Assembly: GCA_948437815.1 (NCBI GenBank)
Contig: CAOJKG010000003.1
Span: 1-22,918, forward strand
Direction: 5' to 3'
Length of the DNA stretch: 22,918 nt
Source of the DNA: an uncultured Mycoplasmatota bacterium
GTDB taxonomy: Bacteria > Bacillota_I > Bacilli_A > RF39 > UBA660
Within the stretch, counting starts at the first letter, position 1; each line of letters starts with the position of its first letter. Shown here piece after piece: positions 7,012 through 13,090 of this stretch. The notes under the pieces are model-generated. The model searched no databases. It saw nothing but the letters and a program-made list of their open reading frames with translations, and was not told the DNA's origin. The position numbers and the translations under genes are program-made.

Positions 7012-8874
7012 GTGATTCTTTTATCTATGATTAAAAAAGATTTTATTAAATATGTTGATGATAAAACTATTAGTAATAAAGTCTATGATGCTTATAAAGA
7101 TACTTTTAATAAAAAAACTAAACTTAGTCAAATTAAAAGTTGGGCTAATAGTTTGCCTTTTTTAAAAGATATTCTAGAAGTTATTCCTGATAATGCTGGT
7201 ATTACAATTGAATATGGTATTCCCCTTACTAGCAAAAGAATTGATGTGGTTATAAGTGGTTATGATATAAGTCATAAACCAGTTATTGCTTTAATTGAAC
7301 TAAAACAGTGGGAATTTGCTAAAACTTCTAAAAGTCAAGATGCTTGCGTTAGAACTTTGATTGGTAAACATGAAAAAAATGTCTTACATCCTGCTTATCA
7401 AGTTCTAACTTATAAAGAACTTTTGTTGAATTATAATGTCGCGATTGAAAATGAAAATATTAGTATTATTCCCATAGCTTATCTTCATAACTATGATTTA
7501 AAACTTGATGATGATTTATTTAATAATAAGTATAACCCTTATTATAAAAAAGTTTTTATGTTTGGCAAAAATGATGTTTTAGAACTTAAATATTTGCTCG
7601 AAAATAATATTTGCTTTGGGGATAACTTAAAAGTTATTAACATGATAGATAAAAGTGATGTTAAACCTACTAAAAAACTTACTAATGTTATTCATAATAT
7701 GCTTCAAAGTAAAAAAGAATTTACATTACTTGATGAACAAAAAGTTATTATGGAAGAAATTAATAATATTGTTTTAAATGCTTATAAATCTATTAATAAA
7801 CAAGTTATTATTGTTAAAGGTGGACCTGGTACTGGTAAATCTGTTCTAGCTTTAAATGCGCTTGGAGAACTTCTTTCTCTTGGTTTAGTTGGTTCTTATG
7901 TTTCAAAAAACATGGCTCCTCGAAAAGTTTATAAAAATATTTTGTCTACCCCTGATAATACTTTTAGTGTTAATGATTTATTTAAAAGCTCAGGCTTCTT
8001 TTTTAGAGAAAGACTTAATAAGTATGATTTTTTATTAGTTGATGAAGCCCATAGATTACAAGAAAAATCAGGGATAAGAAATAATGTTGGCGAAAATCAA
8101 ATTAAAGAAATTATTGAAGCAGCTAAATGTAGCATATTTTTTGTTGATGAGCATCAAGCTATTACGTTAAAAGATATTGGTTCTATTCAAAATATTTCTT
8201 ATTTTGCTAAAGAACTTGATGCTAATATTAATGAATTTGAACTTGTAAGTCAATTTAGATGTAATGGAAGTGATTCTTATTTAGATTTTATAGATAATTT
8301 TTTATATAATAAAAAAGATAAGGTTAACTTTCATTTTGATTTTAGAGTTATTGATACACCTCATGAACTTTATGAGCTCGTAAAAAAGAAAAACACTTCT
8401 AATAATGCAAGATTACTCGCTGGTTTTTGTTGGAATAGATATTCAAAACAAGCTGATAATCAGGATTATCACGATATTAAAATTGGTGATTTCTCTCTTA
8501 GTTGGAATCTTAAACATGGCGAAGAATTTGCTATTAGAGAAAATGCTATTAATGAAGTTGGCTGTATTTATAATGTTCAAGGCCTAGAATTTGATTATGT
8601 TGGAGTTATTATTGGTCCAGATTTATATTTTAAAGACCGAAAACTTTATACTGATTATACTAAACGCGCTTCTACAGAAAAGTCTTTATATGGTTTACAA
8701 GTGTTACTTAAAGAAGATAAAGAAAAATATGAAAAACTAGCCGATACTATTATTAGAAATACTTATAGAGTTCTTCTTACTAGAGGAATGAAAGGTTGTT
8801 ATGTGTATGCTTGTGATGAAAAACTTCAAGAGCATTTAAAAAGAATAGTAGAAAACCATTCTTTAACAACATGA
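7012..8874 (+). CDS. PD-(D/E)XK nuclease - DUF2075 (Schlafen-type) helicase fusion
   Basis: Predicted nucleic-acid-processing enzyme of 620 residues. The N-terminal part (about 1-190) has a restriction-endonuclease-like core: E67, D78 in RIDVVISG, and E96-L-K98 in ALIELKQW, matching E...D...ExK. The rest is a DUF2075 superfamily 1 helicase/ATPase: Walker A GGPGTGKS (270-277), Walker B LLVDEAH (D344-E345), SQFRCNGS, NVQGLEFDYVGV, and an arginine-finger-type motif YRVLLTRG (585-592). Proteins of this build are often found near defence genes, but no recognised defence gene adjoins it. An ATG at 6976 in frame lies in the loop of the leader hairpin and would add a spurious hydrophobic start; GTG 7012 has GGAG at 8 nt spacing. 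ATG 7027 is the other candidate. It ends directly against the convergent gene. Confidence 0.85.
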   Translation: MILLSMIKKDFIKYVDDKTISNKVYDAYKDTFNKKTKLSQIKSWANSLPFLKDILEVIPDNAGITIEYGIPLTSKRIDVVISGYDISHKPVIALIELKQWEFAKTSKSQDACVRTLIGKHEKNVLHPAYQVLTYKELLLNYNVAIENENISIIPIAYLHNYDLKLDDDLFNNKYNPYYKKVFMFGKNDVLELKYLLENNICFGDNLKVINMIDKSDVKPTKKLTNVIHNMLQSKKEFTLLDEQKVIMEEINNIVLNAYKSINKQVIIVKGGPGTGKSVLALNALGELLSLGLVGSYVSKNMAPRKVYKNILSTPDNTFSVNDLFKSSGFFFRERLNKYDFLLVDEAHRLQEKSGIRNNVGENQIKEIIEAAKCSIFFVDEHQAITLKDIGSIQNISYFAKELDANINEFELVSQFRCNGSDSYLDFIDNFLYNKKDKVNFHFDFRVIDTPHELYELVKKKNTSNNARLLAGFCWNRYSKQADNQDYHDIKIGDFSLSWNLKHGEEFAIRENAINEVGCIYNVQGLEFDYVGVIIGPDLYFKDRKLYTDYTKRASTEKSLYGLQVLLKEDKEKYEKLADTIIRNTYRVLLTRGMKGCYVYACDEKLQEHLKRIVENHSLTT

Positions 8875-9558
8875 TTATTCTTTATCACTTTTTATTAAAC
8901 CCTCATAATAGTTTCTTAAGTATAGTGAAAGGTTTGATAAATAAACACTTTTCATATACTCATTCATTAATAATTTTTCATAATCATTTATATTGTTATC
9001 TTTTGTTGCTTTATAAAGCAAAACTAATGGGTCTATTAAAAACTTAAGTTTATAAAATTCAGTATTATTTTCACTTAGAAAAAAATCATTATATTTAGTA
9101 AAACTTCCTAAATAATCCTTGTTTTTTTCATTATATCCTTCAATTTTATTTCTAAAATCTTTTTTTGATATTTCATCTATATTATCAAATTTATCTAAAT
9201 AGTTTTCATATTGATAATATTCTCCATCTTTAGCTGCATAGGCGTAAAACATTCTTATATCAAATATTAGCATATTAATGACACCTAATTCAGTTTCATT
9301 TAGATTTTCATATTTAAATTTAAACCATTTAATTGTATTTTCAGGATTACTATTTGATATATAATCTAAATTGTTTTTTATATCATTTATGTTCTTTTTG
9401 TACTCATTTAGTATTTTATCATTGTTATTATTTTTTATTATTATTTCTTCATCTTTTTTATTTATAGCTATTAATCCTAAAATTAAGGTTAGCGATGCCA
9501 ATATAATGATTAATATACTTTTGTTATTTTTTAGTTTCATTTCTTTTTTTGTATTCAT
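8875..9558 (-). CDS. Unknown protein with one N-terminal membrane anchor
   Basis: Not recognised. The 227 residues begin with a basic stretch, then one membrane helix (about 14-33) with no lipobox cysteine, then a charged Asn/Lys-rich, mainly helical external region. No catalytic motif was seen; FDIRMFYAYAAKDGEYY lies mid-protein. Its stop codon (8875-8877) touches the stop of the convergent nuclease-helicase gene with no base between, so any terminator must lie inside coding sequence. Shine-Dalgarno AAAAGGAG is well placed; a TATAAT (9583-9578) lies upstream but without a good -35, just after the terminator of the next gene. Confidence 0.75.
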   Translation of the reverse strand: MNTKKEMKLKNNKSILIIILASLTLILGLIAINKKDEEIIIKNNNNDKILNEYKKNINDIKNNLDYISNSNPENTIKWFKFKYENLNETELGVINMLIFDIRMFYAYAAKDGEYYQYENYLDKFDNIDEISKKDFRNKIEGYNEKNKDYLGSFTKYNDFFLSENNTEFYKLKFLIDPLVLLYKATKDNNINDYEKLLMNEYMKSVYLSNLSLYLRNYYEGLIKSDKE

Positions 9559-9593
9559 TTTTTTCTCCTTTTTTATTATTATACTATTATTTT

Positions 9594-9620
9594 AAAAAAA
9601 AGCATAGTTCTCCTATACTT
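9594..9620 (-). terminator. Terminator of the dehydrogenase gene
   Basis: An 8-bp stem with one G-U pair (9600-9607 with 9613-9620), 5-nt loop, followed on the minus strand by a run of T. Confidence 0.75.
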
Positions 9621-10674
9621 AATAATTTATTTTATATGTAGGTTCTGGCATTTTACTTGTAGAAATAAATCCTGATTCAGCATTAATAACATCAGGTATT
9701 CTATTTACTATGTCTGCACAGGTAAGCTCTACTGTTGAAGGTTTATTAATTGTTACAGTTGTATTTGGTTCACCATATATTGTCCATTCATTTTTATCAA
9801 AATCTTCTTCACTATAAACCTTACCAATACATTCGGCTTCAATTGTTATTCCCTCTTCTGTTTCCATAGTAACTACTGCGCTCATACCAGTTGCTAAACC
9901 TGCTTTAATATCCATATTTAGAGTATCACTATGAATGTCTATTTCAGATGTAGTTGGAATGCACTTTTGATTTATTGTTGTAGGAGTTAATTTTAATTTA
10001 TCTGCTAACCATCCTACTGTATTCCACATATATGATGGACTGAAATTTCGATTATTAATTAGTTCTTTTCTTTCATCTTCACTAATATTATCAGCGCTTG
10101 CTATATCTTTTTCAAATTCTTCTAAAGTTAAACCTGCACCATGAGCTTTCGCTAAAGCTATACCATAATCTTCAACATTATAAGAACTACTGCCTTTAAT
10201 TCCTGTTATTTTATGAGTTGATGATGCTATTGTTGAAATCATATTGCCCCAAAATATATCTTGATATCCACATCCTGTTATTGTCACATTATGACTTTTA
10301 GCTAAAATGTCTAATTCTTTATATAGAGTAGGATTGGAATTTTCGGCATAAAAACATTCTTCTGATGTTGTTATGACATTAACATTTTTAGTTATACAAG
10401 TTCTTATTGCATCTTCTATATCATTTAAAAAACTCAACGTTGTTATAACAGCGATATCTGGTTTTGTATCTTCTAAAACTTCACTTAATCTAGAAATGTC
10501 ATTAATAGATATTCCTTTTGCTTCTGTTTCCATAATAGTTCCAATATCTTTTCCAATTATATTCTCAGAAATATCTACCGCGCCGACTACTTTTCCTCCT
10601 AAATCGTAAATGTAACGCATAATATATTTACTCATTTTGCCACAGCCTATTTGGACTACTTTAATTTGTTTCAT
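9619..10674 (-). CDS. 2,4-diaminopentanoate dehydrogenase-like NAD(P)-binding oxidoreductase
   Basis: The 351-residue protein of the dihydrodipicolinate-reductase-like fold starts with a Rossmann motif VVQIGCGKM (6-14), followed by GKVVGAVDI as the second strand, and contains ITTSEE, TGCGYQDIFWGNM and SYNVEDYG. This pattern is that of 2,4-diaminopentanoate dehydrogenase (Ord) of the oxidative ornithine fermentation pathway, which forms 2-amino-4-oxopentanoate. The other pathway genes (orr, oraSE, ortAB) are not in the window, so the substrate here is uncertain. It overlaps the upstream AAA+ gene by 14 bp, and its Shine-Dalgarno site (GAAGGAG) is inside that gene, so the two are translated together. 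Confidence 0.7.
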   Translation of the reverse strand: MKQIKVVQIGCGKMSKYIMRYIYDLGGKVVGAVDISENIIGKDIGTIMETEAKGISINDISRLSEVLEDTKPDIAVITTLSFLNDIEDAIRTCITKNVNVITTSEECFYAENSNPTLYKELDILAKSHNVTITGCGYQDIFWGNMISTIASSTHKITGIKGSSSYNVEDYGIALAKAHGAGLTLEEFEKDIASADNISEDERKELINNRNFSPSYMWNTVGWLADKLKLTPTTINQKCIPTTSEIDIHSDTLNMDIKAGLATGMSAVVTMETEEGITIEAECIGKVYSEEDFDKNEWTIYGEPNTTVTINKPSTVELTCADIVNRIPDVINAESGFISTSKMPEPTYKINY

Positions 10675-11575
10675 TTAAATCAACTCCTTCTTCTCTTATT
10701 ATATCTTGAAATTCGATTTTAAATCTTTCTATTTCTTTTAGTTTTGCATCTTCATATATATTTTTAGCACTACATATTGCTTTGTAAAAATGCTTTAATG
10801 TAACATTCTTTTTATTATCATATAAGGCATAGGTTAGTGCATTTGAAACTATTGTTAAACATATATCTGGATAACGAGATGCTATTTCATATACTCTTTT
10901 ATATTCATCCGTCATTTCAACTATAAAACGCATTATTCTTTCTTTTATAAATTCTGTGTATGTACAACTAACTCCTATTTTCTTTTCTAATTTTGGTAAT
11001 GTTCCTAATAGTATTTGAACTGTAGTATCTTTGTCTGCTTCTAATACTTCAATCTTCTGGAAACGTCTTAAAAAGGCTCTATCTCTTAATATGTAATGCT
11101 CATATTCTTCGGTGGTAGTTGCTCCAATCATTTTAATTGTTCCTCTATCAAGCCCTGCTTTTAACATATTAGCAAAATCCATGCCACCATCTTTGTTTAT
11201 TAATAAATGAGTTTCATCAATAAATACTATTATATTTTCTTTAGTAGCTAGTTCTCTTACTAGTAAATCCATTCGGTTTTCTGTTTCGCCATTAATATTC
11301 GCTGAACCTATTAAACTACTAACATTTATTTTAATTATACGATAATTAAGTAATACATCAGGAACATACCCTTTGATAATTCTATAGGCTAATCCTTCAA
11401 CTATAGCCGTTTTACCTATACCTGGTTTACCAACTAATAATGCACTTTTCTCTGGTGTTAAAAGTGTTAGTATCATTTGCTTTATTTCGGAGTCCCTACC
11501 TATCGCAGGGTCTGTTACATACTCTTTATCAGTTAAATCTTCTCCATAACGTTCCAACATACCTATATTATCCAT
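10661..11575 (-). CDS. Single-domain ClpB-like AAA+ ATPase
   Basis: The 304-residue protein corresponds to the first ATPase domain (D1) of ClpA/ClpB/ClpC with nothing else attached. It has LERYGEDLT (7-15) and DPAIGRDSEI (22-31), the usual lead-in to D1; Walker A GKPGIGKT (49-56); Walker B VFIDETH (117-123); sensor 1 IGATTTEEY (150-158); and arginine fingers in FLRRF (R170, R171). The N-domain, middle domain, second ATPase domain and any ClpP-binding loop are missing. The pore loop is NING (93-96) where ClpB has the aromatic KYRG, so peptide threading may be altered. The function is unknown. It is coupled to the dehydrogenase gene and follows an extended -10 promoter with Shine-Dalgarno AAGGTGA. 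Confidence 0.85.
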   Translation of the reverse strand: MDNIGMLERYGEDLTDKEYVTDPAIGRDSEIKQMILTLLTPEKSALLVGKPGIGKTAIVEGLAYRIIKGYVPDVLLNYRIIKINVSSLIGSANINGETENRMDLLVRELATKENIIVFIDETHLLINKDGGMDFANMLKAGLDRGTIKMIGATTTEEYEHYILRDRAFLRRFQKIEVLEADKDTTVQILLGTLPKLEKKIGVSCTYTEFIKERIMRFIVEMTDEYKRVYEIASRYPDICLTIVSNALTYALYDNKKNVTLKHFYKAICSAKNIYEDAKLKEIERFKIEFQDIIREEGVDLNETN

Positions 11576-11601
11576 AAATTTTCACCTTATTTTCTATTAT
11601 T

Positions 11602-11610
11602 ATTATAGCA
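11602..11610 (-). promoter_or_regulatory. Extended -10 promoter of the AAA+/dehydrogenase operon
   Basis: The minus strand reads TGCTATAAT, about 30 nt upstream of the ATG. No good -35 is visible 17 bp further up. Confidence 0.6.
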
Positions 11611-11619
11611 AATATTTTG

Positions 11620-11652
11620 GAAAATAAAAAGTAAAGTGTTTTTTACTTTACT
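11620..11652 (-). terminator. Terminator of the dfx-def operon
   Basis: An 8-bp perfect stem (11630-11637 with 11645-11652), 7-nt loop, then TTTTATTTT on the minus strand. The def stop codon is in the stem. Confidence 0.75.
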
Positions 11653-12229
11653 AATTTTTGTCTTTTTTAGGATGCTCGTACTCGCCATCTTTTCTTATAA
11701 TTTTATATGGATGAGTTTTTCGCCAAGCTTTCCTCTCTTCTTTTTCCATTTGTAAGATTTCATTTGCAATATCTATGTGTAATATTCCATCTAAATGATC
11801 TATTTCGTGTGATAAAACAGTAGAGGCAAAACCTTCAAATATTTCTTTGTATTTTTTTCCTTCTATGTCATAATACTCTAATTCAATTTTGTAAGGTCGT
11901 TCTACTAACCCTGTATTTGTAAGACAACTAGCACAAGCTTCCCAATATGTAGTTAAACCATAACTATTGATAACTTTAGGATTTATCATAATTTTTTCTT
12001 CGTTATAATCTTCCTCTAATCGATTTAAATCGGTTTTCTTTAAATATATCATACGTAAAGGTATTCCTAGTTGAACCGATGCCATTGCTAAACAATTATC
12101 GTAGTTTTTACAAAATTCATCTAATTTTTTGGCAGCTTCTTGCCAATCACTTTTATTAAAATCTACAGGTTTAGATACTTGTCTTAAATATTCTTCATCA
12201 CTTGCAATTGTTTTTCTTTCTAATGCCAT
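11651..12229 (-). CDS. Divergent peptide deformylase-like protein
   Basis: Peptide deformylases remove the formyl group from the starting Met of nascent proteins using a metal held by one Cys and two His. The 192-residue protein keeps motif 3 intact: SHEIDHLDG (140-148), with H141, E142 and H145. Motif 1 (GLAAPQxG) reads AMASVQLG (48-55), keeping Q53 and G55. Motif 2 (EGCLS) reads EACAS (97-101), keeping E97 and C99, with another Cys at 102. The metal site therefore looks complete, but the surroundings are unusual, and this may be a second, specialised deformylase-like protein rather than the housekeeping one. Its ATG directly follows the dfx stop (TAAATG), so translation is coupled. Confidence 0.8.
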   Translation of the reverse strand: MALERKTIASDEEYLRQVSKPVDFNKSDWQEAAKKLDEFCKNYDNCLAMASVQLGIPLRMIYLKKTDLNRLEEDYNEEKIMINPKVINSYGLTTYWEACASCLTNTGLVERPYKIELEYYDIEGKKYKEIFEGFASTVLSHEIDHLDGILHIDIANEILQMEKEERKAWRKTHPYKIIRKDGEYEHPKKDKN

Positions 12230-12610
12230 TTATAATTCTTTTTTCCATAAACTATGTAAATTGCAATAAGCATATGCACTAGTTACTTTTTCGTCCTTTA
12301 ATAGTTTAAATTCGCATTTTGGTTCATCATTAGGTTTTAAATTTTTTCTTCTAATGCCTTTATTTGTTTCTAAATAAATCCAAGGGATGAAATGCTCTTC
12401 GGTCATTGGATGAAGTGTTTCTCCAATAGTAACAGTAGCAATATCTTCATTTATTTCGATAACAGGAATATGCTTTTCTGTTGCAGCTTCGGTAGTATTT
12501 GCGATTAATTCTATCATTTCATTATTACAACACTTAGGTGTAACTCCACTATCAATTATCATCTCAATTAAGTTGCCACAAGTTTTACATATTAAAAATT
12601 TTCTTTGCAT
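12230..12610 (-). CDS. dfx: Desulfoferrodoxin (2Fe superoxide reductase)
   Basis: Reduces superoxide to hydrogen peroxide in anaerobes without releasing oxygen. The 126 residues have both iron centres: an N-terminal desulforedoxin-type site with C8, C11, C27 and C28, and the catalytic site with H47 (in EKHIP, 45-49), H67 and H73 (in LHPMTEEHFIPW), C116 and H119 (CNLH). The EKHIP segment carries the Glu and Lys that help catalysis. It is paired with the deformylase-like gene, perhaps because ferrous deformylases are sensitive to superoxide (inference). The Shine-Dalgarno region (GAAGTGA) can pair with an upstream arm. The nearest convincing promoter is more than 400 nt upstream. Confidence 0.95.
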   Translation of the reverse strand: MQRKFLICKTCGNLIEMIIDSGVTPKCCNNEMIELIANTTEAATEKHIPVIEINEDIATVTIGETLHPMTEEHFIPWIYLETNKGIRRKNLKPNDEPKCEFKLLKDEKVTSAYAYCNLHSLWKKEL

Positions 12611-12617
12611 TTTTATT

Positions 12618-12666
12618 CACTTCTTTCTAATTTAAGTTTATCATATTTTAGCTAAAAAAAGAAGTG
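12618..12666 (-). promoter_or_regulatory. Inverted repeat covering the dfx ribosome binding site
   Basis: Nine-bp perfect arms (12618-12626 and 12658-12666) enclose 31 nt. On the minus strand the 3' arm AAAGAAGTG is the likely Shine-Dalgarno site of dfx, ending about 7 nt before the ATG, so pairing would hide it. Confidence 0.45.
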
Positions 12667-12744
12667 TTCTGTTTTTTATTTAAGTCGAATATTGTTATAT
12701 TTTGTCATGGATAAGTAAAATCTTACCCTAAATTAATAGATTAC

Positions 12745-12773
12745 TTGATTATTAGTATTTTTTAAGATAAAGT
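12745..12773 (+). promoter_or_regulatory. Possible promoter into the 12.78-13.03 kb element (plus strand)
   Basis: TTGATT (12745-12750), 17-bp spacer, TAAAGT (12768-12773). The expected start is exactly the first base of the 10-bp closing repeat (12781). The -10 is weak. Confidence 0.35.
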
Positions 12774-12780
12774 AAAACTT

Positions 12781-13033
12781 GCGTTAGGACTGGTGTCTGC
12801 TAATTTAAGACATTTATTTATCTCCCTTAATCCAGTGGGGTTTTGGTTAGAAAGTAGGTGCTTCTTTATTGGTGATTAAGAAAGTAATTTCGAAAATCAT
12901 AAGTTTCCTCTTTAGAGAAAACAAAAAGACATCAACGATTATTTTTATTATCAAAGATAACATAGTTATCAATGATAAAGAAATAAAAGTTAATGTCCAT
13001 TACACAAAGTAGTAGGCATTTATGTCCTAACGC
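12781..13033. ncRNA. Candidate structured RNA or small non-autonomous element bounded by a 10-bp inverted repeat
   Basis: This is the core of the 480-bp stretch without a normal gene (12611-13090). GCGTTAGGAC (12781-12790) pairs perfectly with GTCCTAACGC (13024-13033). Inside, GACATT (12809-12814) can pair with AATGTC (12992-12997), in line with a long rod broken by internal loops; a nested double palindrome lies at 12948-12978. A promoter-like sequence points into it from each side. The layout recalls a 6S-type or leader RNA, but I could not match it to 6S RNA, tmRNA, RNase P RNA or SRP RNA. No clear target duplication flanks it, which argues against a mobile element. On the minus strand a 17-codon frame (12900-12847) has a good Shine-Dalgarno (AGAGGA) and may be a leader peptide or chance. 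Confidence 0.4.
12948..12978. repeat. Nested palindrome (two tandem dyads forming a larger dyad)
   Basis: TTATCAAAGATAAC and GTTATCAATGATAA flank ATA. Each half is itself a small dyad (TTATC...GATAA), and the halves pair with each other except for two central bases. It could be a hairpin in an RNA or two operator sites. Confidence 0.6.
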
Positions 13034-13045
13034 ACTACTAATTTG

Positions 13046-13074
13046 ATTTTAACATAATTTTCTTATAATTTCAA
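13046..13074 (-). promoter_or_regulatory. Promoter reading towards dfx through the structured element
   Basis: TTGAAA (13074-13069), 17-bp spacer ending TGT, then TAAAAT (13051-13046): five of six matches in each box plus an extended -10. The expected start near 13039 lies just before the 10-bp closing repeat. It may make a free RNA or a leader of about 430 nt for dfx-def. Confidence 0.65.
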
Positions 13075-13090
13075 TTAAATGATTTGATTG

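Noticed and set aside
9371..9595. Plus-strand hydrophobic open frame of 74 codons
   Set aside because: Antisense shadow of the Lys/Asn-rich anchored protein; AT-rich coding strands often give Phe/Ile-rich frames on the other strand.
12781..13033. Identification as 6S RNA, tmRNA, RNase P RNA or SRP RNA
   Set aside because: I could not find the conserved sequence blocks of any of these; the rod-like layout alone is not enough.
12781..13033. Insertion sequence or MITE with GCGTTAGGAC ends
   Set aside because: No flanking target duplication was seen, terminal similarity stops after 10 bp, and there is no transposase frame; not excluded but less likely.
13046..13074. PerR/Fur box upstream of dfx
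   Set aside because: The AT-rich sequence in the promoter spacer matches only one half of TTATAAT-N-ATTATAA; too weak to call.
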